From positions 1 to 33,913 of the forward strand of contig JAZRDC010000103.1 in assembly GCA_045660065.1 (NCBI GenBank): a stretch of 33,913 nt of DNA. The letters run 5' to 3'. This stretch comes from RGIG2094 sp045660065 (GTDB taxonomy: Bacteria > Bacillota > Clostridia > RGIG6154). Below, piece after piece: positions 14,990-23,370 of this stretch. Both the position numbers and the translations under genes were made by a program. How positions within the stretch are numbered: the stretch's first letter is position 1; each line of letters begins with the position of its first letter. The notes below the pieces were generated by a model. It saw only the letters and a program-made list of their open reading frames with translations, ran no database searches and had not been told where the DNA came from.

Positions 14990-15871
14990 TTAAACAATTC
15001 TTCTTGCGCCGACGTATCTTGCACCATAGTAACCGGTGAAAGCATTTTCAATGAGTACGCCTGTTGATGAATTACCTGCGTGAATCATTTTACCGTCGCC
15101 AATATATATTCCAACATGACCAATTCCTGAATATCCTCTTTGTGTGAACATAAGCAAGTCGCCCGGCTGTAAGTTATCTTTAGAAACTGCAACACCGTTT
15201 GAATACTGACCTGCAGCAGTTCTGTTAATATTGTAGCCATACTGCTTATACACATAAGATGTAAAACCTGAGCAATCGAATGCGTTAGGGCCTGATGCAC
15301 CATATCTATACGGTTTTCCTAAATGCTGCTTTGCAGATTCAACAATCTGCTGACCTCTTGTAAGACTTGCTGATGCAACAACTTCGCCACTTTCCAAAGT
15401 AACATATTCGCTGCTTACATATCCGCTTGCATTGTTAAAACTGATTTTATACCAGCCATTTTCTTTTCCCAATACAGGGAACACCTGACCTTTGTATACA
15501 GCACCGATTACATCGTAATTTGTGCCTGCACCTGATCTTACATTAACTGCAGAACCTGTAATTGTTACTTTAATTTTTTCACTTGCAGAAACTGAAAAAT
15601 AACCAAGGTTCATATAGCCGATAACACCGTCTGCTGTTTCGATTTTAGCCCAGCCATTTTCCTGTGAAATAACACTGTAAGCAGTGCCTTTAACACCTGT
15701 GCCTATAATCTGCGCGTTTGTACTCGCTTCACTTCTTATATTAACCACACCGCCTGTTACGGTGCCTTTTCCTATGTAGTCGTAAGCAAATGCACTTACT
15801 GAAGATAATATTGTTGTTGCCGCAACCACACCGGCTACTACTATCTTTTTAAGTGAAAATTTATAACTCAT
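14990..15871 (-). CDS. Secreted SH3-SH3-NlpC/P60 peptidoglycan endopeptidase
   Basis: 293 aa. Signal peptide about 1-29 (ending SSVSAFA). Two bacterial SH3 domains (about 33-95 and 100-160), each with a VNIRS/VNVRS motif and an ENGW.KI motif, bind the wall. The NlpC/P60 domain (about 173-292) has C200 (FDCSGFTSYVY), H252 (GHVGIYIG) and H264 (MIHAGN), the expected cysteine-peptidase set. Such enzymes cut peptidoglycan stem peptides, usually at the D-Glu to diamino-acid bond. AAAGGA precedes the ATG, with a perfect TTGACA/TATAAT promoter. It is a single-gene unit. Confidence 0.94.
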   Translation of the reverse strand: MSYKFSLKKIVVAGVVAATTILSSVSAFAYDYIGKGTVTGGVVNIRSEASTNAQIIGTGVKGTAYSVISQENGWAKIETADGVIGYMNLGYFSVSASEKIKVTITGSAVNVRSGAGTNYDVIGAVYKGQVFPVLGKENGWYKISFNNASGYVSSEYVTLESGEVVASASLTRGQQIVESAKQHLGKPYRYGASGPNAFDCSGFTSYVYKQYGYNINRTAAGQYSNGVAVSKDNLQPGDLLMFTQRGYSGIGHVGIYIGDGKMIHAGNSSTGVLIENAFTGYYGARYVGARRIV

Positions 15872-15908
15872 CTAAAAATCCTTTCATTTTGTTTACCTTA
15901 CACGAAAT

Positions 15909-15977
15909 ATTATACTGCAAAGTTTTAAAAATGTCAAGGATTTTTAACAATTTTTGTAACAATTTTTTAACAATTTT
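15909..15977 (-). promoter_or_regulatory. NlpC/P60 gene promoter with upstream A-tract repeats
   Basis: Minus strand TTGACA (15937-15932), 17 bp, TATAAT (15914-15909), a full consensus. Directly upstream are three copies of AAAATTGTTA (plus-strand TAACAATTTT starting at 15945, 15957 and 15968), spaced 11-12 bp. This resembles an UP element or phased A-tracts. Confidence 0.8.
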
Positions 15978-16032
15978 AAAGAAAATGTTGATTTCAAGCC
16001 ATTTTTGTCGATTGTGGTTTTGTTAAATTATT

Positions 16033-16584
16033 TCAAAGTTTAAGCAAAATTCCTACAATTGCGCCAATAATTATGTAAAAAATCGGGTTAATTTTTGTTT
16101 TTAAATTAAGAATTAACAAGCAAACAAAAATTATTAATTCTTTTAATAGGAAGAAATCCGCAATTCCTGAAAATGCTCCATTTACAACGCACATTTTAAA
16201 AAGGCTCATCCAAGCCGCAAGAATCATACCTGCAACCGCAGGGCGAATTCCGTAAAAAGCGTAGTTTACGAATTTGTTTTCTCTGAACTTTTCTAAAATT
16301 TTTGCCACAATCAGAATAATTATAATAGATGGAGTAATAAGCCCCAGAGTTGCAATTATCGCACCCCAAACACCTCCTGCGTTAAAACCTGCATATGTTG
16401 CCATATTAACGCCAATAGGTCCGGGAGTTGATTCTGCAACTGCAATCATATCTGTCAGTTGCTCGGGAGTAAACCAGGGATATTTATTTGCAATTTCAAA
16501 CAAAAACGGAACTGTGGCAAGTCCGCCGCCAATTGCAAAAAGTCCTGTTTTGAAAAATTCTGCGAATAAGAGAAGAAGTGTCAT
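16033..16584 (-). CDS. Chromate transporter family protein, half-size subunit B
   Basis: 183 aa membrane protein of the ChrA half-size (short-chain CHR) type. The N-terminus has FFKTGLFAIGGGLATVPFLFE and about residue 55 has STPGPIGVNMATYAGF, the two family signatures, followed by about four more hydrophobic segments. Short CHR proteins work as pairs, each giving one half of the transporter; the partner is the overlapping gene upstream (ATGA overlap). Start ATG at 16584 after GGGAGG. Transport of chromate is known for long-chain members; for these pairs the natural substrate (possibly sulfate or another anion) is uncertain. Confidence 0.9.
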   Translation of the reverse strand: MTLLLLFAEFFKTGLFAIGGGLATVPFLFEIANKYPWFTPEQLTDMIAVAESTPGPIGVNMATYAGFNAGGVWGAIIATLGLITPSIIIILIVAKILEKFRENKFVNYAFYGIRPAVAGMILAAWMSLFKMCVVNGAFSGIADFFLLKELIIFVCLLILNLKTKINPIFYIIIGAIVGILLKL

Positions 16585-17126
16585 ACTCTTTTACCTCCCT
16601 CTTTTAATGATTTATACACAATTCCTGCCAAAATACTTGTAACTGTAATAATTGCCGCCGGAAAACCAAACATCATAATTAAAAATGTAGCAACTGCTAT
16701 TATTAATGTAAAAACATCTACAATTCCTTTTTTTGCAACGCCAACCAAAGTTTTAACAATCATAGCCAAAACTGCAAGTCTTATACCTGAAAGTGCAGAA
16801 CTTACAACAGGAATATCCTGAAAATTGGTAATAAGTGCCGCAATAATTGCGATTATTATAACAGATGGAGTTACAACACCCAAAGTTGCAAGTATGCCAC
16901 CCCACACGCCTTTTCTTTTGTAGCCTACAAAGGTTGCAACATTTACTGCAATTACCCCTGGGGTAAGTTGACCTATTGCGTAATAGTCTAAAACCTCTTC
17001 CTCGGTTGCATAACCTCTGTTTTCAACAAGTTCTCTTTTAATCATTGGAAGCATTGCATAGCCGCCGCCAAATGTAAATGCTCCGATTTTTGCAAAAATC
17101 AGGAACAATTCAAAAATTTCTTTCAT
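16581..17126 (-). CDS. Chromate transporter family protein, half-size subunit A
   Basis: 181 aa, the partner of the next gene. Signatures: FAKIGAFTFGGGYAMLPMIK (about 10-29) and LTPGVIAVNVATFVGY (about 53-68), then several membrane segments. Paired short CHR subunits are thought to insert in opposite orientations. TAGGAGT precedes the ATG at 17126, 11 bp after tatD. It is near the end of the long minus-strand run that starts at 25116, and no metal-resistance genes are beside it. Confidence 0.9.
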   Translation of the reverse strand: MKEIFELFLIFAKIGAFTFGGGYAMLPMIKRELVENRGYATEEEVLDYYAIGQLTPGVIAVNVATFVGYKRKGVWGGILATLGVVTPSVIIIAIIAALITNFQDIPVVSSALSGIRLAVLAMIVKTLVGVAKKGIVDVFTLIIAVATFLIMMFGFPAAIITVTSILAGIVYKSLKEGGKRV

Positions 17127-17137
17127 TTGTATAACTC

Positions 17138-17899
17138 CTAATCTATTTTGTATATGCGTTTTGCATTTTCCATTGTAATTTTTGCCATTTCTTCAAAAGT
17201 TACGCCCTTTATTTCTGCAAGTTTCTCCGCAGTAAACCTTATTTTTGTGGGATCGTTTCTTCTGCCCCTTTCAGGTTCAGGGCAAAGATATGGGCAATCT
17301 GTTTCTATAAGCAATCTGTCAAGAGGAACAACCTCTGCCGCCTGCTGAACTTTTGTAGCATTTTTAAATGTAACAGTTCCTGAAAATGAAATGTAATACC
17401 CCATTTTAACAAGTTCTTTTGCCATTTCGGCACTTCCTGAATAGCAGTGAATTATTGCATTTTTCGGTTTATGCTCTGCTAAAATATCCATCATATCCTT
17501 ATGAGCATCACGATTATGGACTATTACAGGCAAATCAAGTTGGTTTGCAAGGGCAATATGTTTTATAAAAGCATTTTTCTGAACCTCTTTGTCTGCTTCT
17601 TCATAATGATAGTCAAGTCCGCTTTCTCCTATTGCCACAACTTTTTTGTTTTTCGCCATTTCTTTCAGTTTATTAATTAAAGCATCATCTGCCATTTCGG
17701 CATCATATGGATGCACTCCGACCGCTGCGTAAACAAAGTCATATTTATCTGCAAGGTTTACGGAATTTTCTGAACTTTCAATGTCTGCACCTATGTTTAC
17801 AACATATGAAATGCCGCTTTTTTTCAAAGCGGCTATTATTTCATCACGGTCAGCGTCAAATTTATGGTCGTCTAAATGTGCGTGTGAATCAAAAAGCAT
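17138..17899 (-). CDS. tatD: TatD-family metal-dependent hydrolase/deoxyribonuclease
   Basis: 253 aa TIM-barrel hydrolase. Metal ligands visible: H6 and H8 (DSHAHLDD), E92 (GESGLDYHY), H128 (VIVHNRDA), H151 (IIHCYSG) and D201 (ETDCPYL). Family members act as 3'-5' exonucleases/DNases in DNA repair or other quality control; the E. coli name wrongly suggests Tat secretion. Length is typical. Its GGGAAGGA site lies inside the end of the upstream gene (1 bp between the genes), so it is co-expressed with the wall and polysaccharide genes. Confidence 0.94.
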   Translation of the reverse strand: MLFDSHAHLDDHKFDADRDEIIAALKKSGISYVVNIGADIESSENSVNLADKYDFVYAAVGVHPYDAEMADDALINKLKEMAKNKKVVAIGESGLDYHYEEADKEVQKNAFIKHIALANQLDLPVIVHNRDAHKDMMDILAEHKPKNAIIHCYSGSAEMAKELVKMGYYISFSGTVTFKNATKVQQAAEVVPLDRLLIETDCPYLCPEPERGRRNDPTKIRFTAEKLAEIKGVTFEEMAKITMENAKRIYKID

Positions 17900-17900
17900 T

Positions 17901-19178
17901 TTAATTTTTCCTTCCCGTTATTTCTTTTCTTTTTTTCTTTCTTCTTTCTTTTTTCAGAAGAGCGTTGTATTTAAGATATAAAAACGCTGCCACAATTCCA
18001 AGCAAAATGAAAAGCAAAAAGGCATTGAGTTTTGTAAAAAGCGTGTTTTTCAATATTGCTAAAATATTAAAATTCTCATTTTTTACTGCAACAAGATTTG
18101 TTTCGGCAACAAATTCGCCGTCATAAAAATATCTTATTGTGCCAAGTTTTTGCCCTTTTTTAACAGGTGCCCACTTGCCCTCCTGAGTTACTATTTCATT
18201 TGTAACCAAAGTTTTGTCATAATCAAGAGGCACTAAGGCGTTTACCGTTCTGTCGGTACAAAGTACCGCCGCACCGTTCCAACTTCCCTTTAATTTCACC
18301 TGAGTTACTATTTCATCTTCAGATGCGATTTTAACCATTTTAAATCTGTTAAAACCTTCTTCAAAAAGGTTTATAACATCTTTGTAGACGGTAAGACTGT
18401 TACTGTCTGGACTGTTTAAAACTATTGCCGCAAGATTTCTGTCATTTCTTTCTGCAACTGCTACAAAACTCGAACTGTCTTTCCCCACATTACTCATAAG
18501 GCCCTTTGCTGCAGAATAGGTGCAACTTGAGTAAGTGTATCTGCTTATAAGATGGTTTCTGCTTGAAAACATTCTTTCGCCCCCGCCTGAAACAGAGGGA
18601 AGATAGAATATATCAGTTGAAGTGATATCAATAATTTCTGGAATTTTATACACATATCTTGCAAGTAAAAACAAATCTCCCGCAGTTGTTTTGCTTACGC
18701 CTTCTGGGTCATAGCCTGAAGGTGATGAAAAGACTGTGTTTTCCATCCCAAGTTCTTTTGCCTTTTTATTCATTTCTTCGGTGAACTTTTCAACGCTTCC
18801 GCTATGGGCGATGGCAAGTTCATTTGCACTTGCATCGGAATACAAAAGCAACATATTCTGAAGATGTTGCAGAACCGTTAATCTGTAACCGTTTTTTACT
18901 GCTGCAATATTCCCGTAATTATTTTTAAACTGAAGTTCATTTTTAAATGTCAAAAGGTCTGTCAGAGCAAATTTTTCCACAGAAAGTACCGCCGTCATAA
19001 TTTTTGAAAAATCACCCGGCATTACTTCTGTTAAACAATTTTCCTGAACCAAAATTGCTCCGTCATCTAAATTTGCAAGTAAATATGTTGGCGCAACAAC
19101 TGTTTTTACAGGTCTTGCGTATACATTGCCTGCAAGTATAAAAAGTGCTAAAATTGTTAAAATCAACTTTTTAAACAC
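17901..19178 (-). CDS. DD-carboxypeptidase homologue with a degenerate active site (pseudo-PBP)
   Basis: 425 aa. Overall build is that of a PBP5-type enzyme: signal peptide about 1-21, a transpeptidase-like domain, C-terminal beta domain (about 275-380, with VNALVPLDY and GTIRYFYDG matching VNALVPTDN and GTVTYSYNG-like parts of 168-1505), a membrane segment (about 384-408) and a basic tail. All three catalytic motifs are altered: SxxK is D56-F-S-K59 (nucleophilic Ser to Asp), SxN is S114-D-A116, and KTG is K225-G-L. The frame is intact and well expressed by signals (GGAGGAG then a GTG start at 19178). It is probably a non-catalytic wall protein, perhaps a scaffold or binder for peptidoglycan (inference). 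Confidence 0.85.
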   Translation of the reverse strand: MFKKLILTILALFILAGNVYARPVKTVVAPTYLLANLDDGAILVQENCLTEVMPGDFSKIMTAVLSVEKFALTDLLTFKNELQFKNNYGNIAAVKNGYRLTVLQHLQNMLLLYSDASANELAIAHSGSVEKFTEEMNKKAKELGMENTVFSSPSGYDPEGVSKTTAGDLFLLARYVYKIPEIIDITSTDIFYLPSVSGGGERMFSSRNHLISRYTYSSCTYSAAKGLMSNVGKDSSSFVAVAERNDRNLAAIVLNSPDSNSLTVYKDVINLFEEGFNRFKMVKIASEDEIVTQVKLKGSWNGAAVLCTDRTVNALVPLDYDKTLVTNEIVTQEGKWAPVKKGQKLGTIRYFYDGEFVAETNLVAVKNENFNILAILKNTLFTKLNAFLLFILLGIVAAFLYLKYNALLKKERRKKKRKEITGRKN

Positions 19179-19192
19179 TAAAACTCCTCCGA

Positions 19193-20536
19193 TTAATATG
19201 CGTTTTTATTTTTGCCGAAAACTGTCATAAAAAGGATTTTTATATCAAACCATATGCTCCAGTTTTCTATATAGTAAATGTCTTTTTTTATTCTTTCTTC
19301 AATTGAGGTATCCCCTCTTAAGCCATTGACCTGTGCCCAACCTGTAAGTCCCGGGCGTACTCTGTGCTTAATCATATACTTAGGAATTTCCTCTTTGAAC
19401 TGTTTTACATAACCAACCTGCTCAGGTCTTGGACCGATTAAACTCATTTCCCCTTTTAAAACATTAAAAAGTTGAGGAAGTTCGTCTAAATTGGTTTTTC
19501 TTAAAAACTCGCCCACTTTTGTTCGTCTGGGGTCGTTTTCAACAGTCCAGCCGTCTGTTTTTCCGCCTTGCTTCATTGTTCTGAATTTGTAGATGGTAAA
19601 TTCCTCACCGCCAAATCCAACTCGCTTTTGTTTAAATAAAATCTCGCCCTCTGATGACATTTTTACTGCCACCGCGCATATTGCCATAACGGGCGAAAGC
19701 AATATAAGCATAACAAGTGATGCAAAAAAATCAAACAAATGCTTGATAAAAGCATAAAATATATTATCAAGTGGTATGTATCTTGTATTAATAAGCGGAA
19801 TTCCGTCAATTTCATCAATCTGCGGTTTTGACGGCACATAATTAACATAACTTGGCACGATTGCTGATTTTACTCCGCATTTTTCACAAATCGCAAGGAT
19901 TTTGCCAAGCACCTTATATTCTTCAACATCTATTGCGATAACCGCTTCGTCAATAATATTTTCTGACAAAATTTTCTCTAATTTTTCGCTGTCAGGCTCC
20001 TTTAAAACATCAAAGATTTTGTATCCCATTTCCTTGTGTTTTAATATGGCTTCCTGATATTTTTTCGCATAGTCAGTGTTGCCCACAACCACAACATAGC
20101 GTACATTAAAGCCTTTTTCTCTGAAAATTCTTAAAATCAATCTTAAAATTCCTCTGCCAAGTCCAACAAAGCAGGCAGATGCAACAGAAAAAAGTATAAC
20201 AAAACTTCTGGCAAAATCGGCAAGTTTTAAAATAAATATTCCGCCGATAATTACTGCGCCCATAACAACTGCACTTTTAAAGCAGTTATATATTTCTTTT
20301 AAAACGCTTGTCCTTCTTGCGGAAGAATACATTTTTAAAACATACTGACAAATTACAAACGCAGGGATTGCCACAAGTAAAAGTGCCATATATCTTTCTT
20401 TGGGAAGATGAGGAACAAAAGCAAACAGCCCCGCTTCAAATCTTAAAAAGAAAGAAAGTACAAAGGAAGAAAGCACTACCAACACATCAAGCAATACTTT
20501 AGCCGTATTTAAAATCAAAGCGTTTTGTCTGAGCAT
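19193..20536 (-). CDS. Polyprenyl-phosphate sugar-1-phosphate transferase (WbaP-like)
   Basis: 447 aa membrane enzyme that starts a surface polysaccharide by transferring a sugar-1-phosphate to undecaprenyl phosphate. Four N-terminal membrane segments (about 12-30, 48-68, 88-105, 110-130), a cytoplasmic Rossmann-like region (about 145-250), a fifth hydrophobic segment (about 264-290), then the catalytic domain: KFRTM (317-321), the D351-E352 dyad in NLDELPQLFNVLKG, LIGPRPE (366-372) and RPGLTGWAQVNG (394-405). AGGAGGAAG precedes the ATG. It sits 10 bp after the GT2 gene. The sugar (Glc, Gal or a HexNAc) cannot be told from sequence. Confidence 0.93.
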   Translation of the reverse strand: MLRQNALILNTAKVLLDVLVVLSSFVLSFFLRFEAGLFAFVPHLPKERYMALLLVAIPAFVICQYVLKMYSSARRTSVLKEIYNCFKSAVVMGAVIIGGIFILKLADFARSFVILFSVASACFVGLGRGILRLILRIFREKGFNVRYVVVVGNTDYAKKYQEAILKHKEMGYKIFDVLKEPDSEKLEKILSENIIDEAVIAIDVEEYKVLGKILAICEKCGVKSAIVPSYVNYVPSKPQIDEIDGIPLINTRYIPLDNIFYAFIKHLFDFFASLVMLILLSPVMAICAVAVKMSSEGEILFKQKRVGFGGEEFTIYKFRTMKQGGKTDGWTVENDPRRTKVGEFLRKTNLDELPQLFNVLKGEMSLIGPRPEQVGYVKQFKEEIPKYMIKHRVRPGLTGWAQVNGLRGDTSIEERIKKDIYYIENWSIWFDIKILFMTVFGKNKNAY

Positions 20537-20546
20537 TTTCTTCCTC

Positions 20547-21341
20547 CTAAATTTTTTTAAGTATTTTTACTGCAATGTCCACCAAAAAGGTAAACACACC
20601 TTTTTTAAAGTGTTTTTTGTAATAAATTCCCATACTGTCGTAAAAAGCAATTTTTGCTTTTTTGCTTCTTTTGCCTACCGCACCTTTGATATGGGTAATG
20701 GCTTGGTCGCCAAGATACCATATTTCATATCCTGCCTTTTTGATGCGAAAACAAAGATCGATATCCTCGCCGTACATAAAAAAGTCTTCATCAAATGCAC
20801 CTGTTTTTTCAAGCACGGCTTTGGGGCACATCATAAACGCACCCACAAGGCAATCCACAGGATAAACTCCCTGGTCATTTCCCACAATGTTATATCCGAG
20901 TTTTGGCAGAATTTTTGCTGCTTTGAATATTGTGCAAAATGAATTAAAAGGTGTGGGGAATTTTCTTTTACAGGCTTTGTCAAGACTGCCGTCAGGCAAA
21001 GCCACTCTGCAACCAACCGCACCCGTTTTTTTGTTTGCCTTTAAAAAATCAAGGCATCTTTTTAAGGTGTGTTCATGCACTACGGTATCAGGATTTAAAA
21101 ACAATATGTTTTCACCTGTTGCCTGCTTAAGTCCTATATTATTAGCCTTTGAAAATCCTGCATTTTCTTCTAAAAGAATACCCTTGACAGACATTTTCGG
21201 TATTTCTTCCCGACTGCCGTCGCTTGACGCATTGTCAACTACAATTATCTCCCCTTCAGGGAAAGTTCTTTTAACCGAGTCTACGCATTTTTTCAAAAGT
21301 TTTATTGTGTTATAGTTTACGATAATTACTGATAAGTCCAT
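20547..21341 (-). CDS. Family 2 glycosyltransferase (rhamnosyltransferase-like)
   Basis: 264 aa GT-A fold inverting glycosyltransferase, cytoplasmic. Motifs: VIIVNYN (5-11), VVDNASSDGS (34-43), ENAGFSKANNIGL (59-71), FLNPDT (81-86, the DxD-like site) and EDIDLCFRIKKAGYEIWY (about 190-207). The pattern and length fit WbbL/RfbF-type rhamnosyl or related transferases that extend a lipid-linked oligosaccharide. Its start overlaps the polymerase stop (TAATG) and has only a weak GTGAA site, so translation is probably coupled to the upstream gene. Confidence 0.9.
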   Translation of the reverse strand: MDLSVIIVNYNTIKLLKKCVDSVKRTFPEGEIIVVDNASSDGSREEIPKMSVKGILLEENAGFSKANNIGLKQATGENILFLNPDTVVHEHTLKRCLDFLKANKKTGAVGCRVALPDGSLDKACKRKFPTPFNSFCTIFKAAKILPKLGYNIVGNDQGVYPVDCLVGAFMMCPKAVLEKTGAFDEDFFMYGEDIDLCFRIKKAGYEIWYLGDQAITHIKGAVGKRSKKAKIAFYDSMGIYYKKHFKKGVFTFLVDIAVKILKKI

Positions 21342-23344
21342 TATTTCACATTATAGCTTACAATTTCAAAATACATAAGCATTTGTCTTAAATTTTTATC
21401 AAATTCTATTTTGCCTGTTCGTTTTTCATTGAGCTCTTTAACAAAGTCATTTATTGTTAAAATTTCATCTGAAATGTCTTTTGCAATTTTAGGACTTTCT
21501 CCTCTGTAATAGAAAGAAACAACTCTATAACCTGATGTAAAGTACGCCTCATAATTCTGAATGTTCATAGGCTGAAGCGTAACGATCTTTCTTGCGTAAT
21601 CCATAGCCACCTGATATACACCAAGATTTGAGTAAAATGTAAGAGCATTCTGAGTTACATCCATACTGTTTGGTGCAAGTTTTTCTGCTTTTTCCATATC
21701 TGCAACCATCTGCTCACGGTCAGCCTTCTTTTTCTGACTCATAGACTGTGAAACAACTTTGTATGAAAGACTTTCTGCGTCAAAAGGCTTTAAAGATGAA
21801 CTTGTTTCAAACTCCTCTGCCGCAAAATCATACTGACCATTGCCAAAGTATGCAAGACCTTTTTTGTATGCATCTGCCGCTGTGGCATTCATAACAAAAG
21901 GTATAACAAGCACCACGCATAATACTGAAAAAGCATACTTGTTAATAAGTTTTGTTTGGGTTTCATATGAAAATACAATGCCCAAAAGTGCAAGTAAAAT
22001 TATTAAAATAGCAGTAATCGAAAGGTCAAAGTCAATAAAACTGTGAACAATCAAAACTGTTGCTCCCGCAACTGCAGCCGCCAAGATATTTCTGTCTGCC
22101 TGCTTTTTAGCAAAGAGCATTACGGCTTTAACATAGAAAATCACCAAAAATACAGCCCACGCCAAAAGTCCCAAAAGACCTGTTTCCACAAGCACCTGCA
22201 TAACATAACTGTGCGCCTGAGTTGAACTGTAATAATATGACTGGCTCATTCCATACAAATCCTGCCAAGCGCCACCGCCTGAGCCAAAAAGAAAACTTCT
22301 TTTTGCAACATCCATAGCGTCTTTATAGAACACAAAACGTTCTTTTACAGTTTCTGCTCCGAAATTAATTCCCGAAAGTCTCTGTGCTAAAGCCTCAGGA
22401 AGAACACCTGCAAACACTTGTGGCATAAGAACCACCAAAACTGCAAGTAAAACTACCGCCGCAACAACACCAATTGCTGTAATATTGAAATATTTCATAT
22501 TTTTGAGATATTTGAATATAACATTTGCAATTACATACAAAACTGCGTATATAACAAATCCTGCCAAAAGCCACAATACTGCCATAGCGGTATTTGTGCT
22601 TTCAACAAATGATGCAAATTTGCCTAAAACTGCAATTGTTGCCAAAACACCTGTTGCCGCAATTTCAAAGAATGAAAGTCTTGAGTCTTTATCTGCAAAA
22701 ATCATATAAACTGCAAATGCAAAAGGAGCGGTAACCCACGCACCTCTTGAATATGACATAATCATACCGAATGCAATAAAATAACCCAAAATTCCGTTTG
22801 TATATTTTATTGCCTTTGATTTGCTTTTAGCAAGCATACAACATATAAAAAGGGCACAAACTGCAAGAGCACCGTAAGCGTTATGATACTGCAAAGTACC
22901 GTTGAGCCACTTTTCAATTTCAGATGCAGAATATGCCGCAGGATAATTTAAAACACCTGCCGCAGTAAAAAGTGCAATAACTGATGAAATTCCTGCTGCC
23001 AATACTACCGAGAATAATATGGCAGTTTTTCCGCCCTCATCTTTAGCAACAGTTTTTGCACCAAAGTAAATAATCAATACTGCAAGATACTTTATAAACT
23101 CATAAACTGCCAATCCCTTGTTTACGCCAAACAGACAGGTAAATCCGTAAAGCGCCGTAAAGACCACAATTGCAGTATCTGTTATATACGAGAATTCAAT
23201 TCCCTTTTTCAAAAGCATTACAAGTGCCAAAACAATCAGGGCAACTGCCGCATAAACTGAAAAATCATATTCAAAGAACAAGCCTCTGAACATAACGGGT
23301 ATGGCAATTAAAATTGCCATTACCCAATATAAACTTTTTTTCAT
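21341..23344 (-). CDS. O-antigen ligase/polymerase-like membrane protein with C-terminal TPR region
   Basis: About 667 aa. Twelve or more hydrophobic segments fill residues 1-490. The SYSRGAW motif and a large outward loop (about 325-385, RLSGINFGAETVKERFVF, then FGSGGGAWQ) are typical of the Wzy_C/O-antigen ligase family, which polymerises or transfers lipid-linked glycans. The C-terminal 165 residues carry tetratricopeptide-like helices (YFGNGQYDFAAEEFETSSSL, YSNLGVYQVAMDYARKI). ATG at 23344 follows GGAAGGA; a TTG at 23356 with GAGG eight bases upstream is an alternative. It is co-transcribed with PGM, GT2 and the sugar transferase. Confidence 0.88.
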   Translation of the reverse strand: MKKSLYWVMAILIAIPVMFRGLFFEYDFSVYAAVALIVLALVMLLKKGIEFSYITDTAIVVFTALYGFTCLFGVNKGLAVYEFIKYLAVLIIYFGAKTVAKDEGGKTAILFSVVLAAGISSVIALFTAAGVLNYPAAYSASEIEKWLNGTLQYHNAYGALAVCALFICCMLAKSKSKAIKYTNGILGYFIAFGMIMSYSRGAWVTAPFAFAVYMIFADKDSRLSFFEIAATGVLATIAVLGKFASFVESTNTAMAVLWLLAGFVIYAVLYVIANVIFKYLKNMKYFNITAIGVVAAVVLLAVLVVLMPQVFAGVLPEALAQRLSGINFGAETVKERFVFYKDAMDVAKRSFLFGSGGGAWQDLYGMSQSYYYSSTQAHSYVMQVLVETGLLGLLAWAVFLVIFYVKAVMLFAKKQADRNILAAAVAGATVLIVHSFIDFDLSITAILIILLALLGIVFSYETQTKLINKYAFSVLCVVLVIPFVMNATAADAYKKGLAYFGNGQYDFAAEEFETSSSLKPFDAESLSYKVVSQSMSQKKKADREQMVADMEKAEKLAPNSMDVTQNALTFYSNLGVYQVAMDYARKIVTLQPMNIQNYEAYFTSGYRVVSFYYRGESPKIAKDISDEILTINDFVKELNEKRTGKIEFDKNLRQMLMYFEIVSYNVK

Positions 23345-23370
23345 TATTCCTTCCAAAACTTTAACCTCAC

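Noticed and set aside
15945..15977. TAACAATTTT triplet as a replication iteron or CRISPR
   Set aside because: Only three short copies, no spacers, no rep or cas gene, and directly attached to a promoter.
16033..17126. Dedicated chromate-resistance locus
   Set aside because: No chrB or metal regulator nearby; the pair is in a surface-polysaccharide run, and the short CHR family has uncertain substrates.
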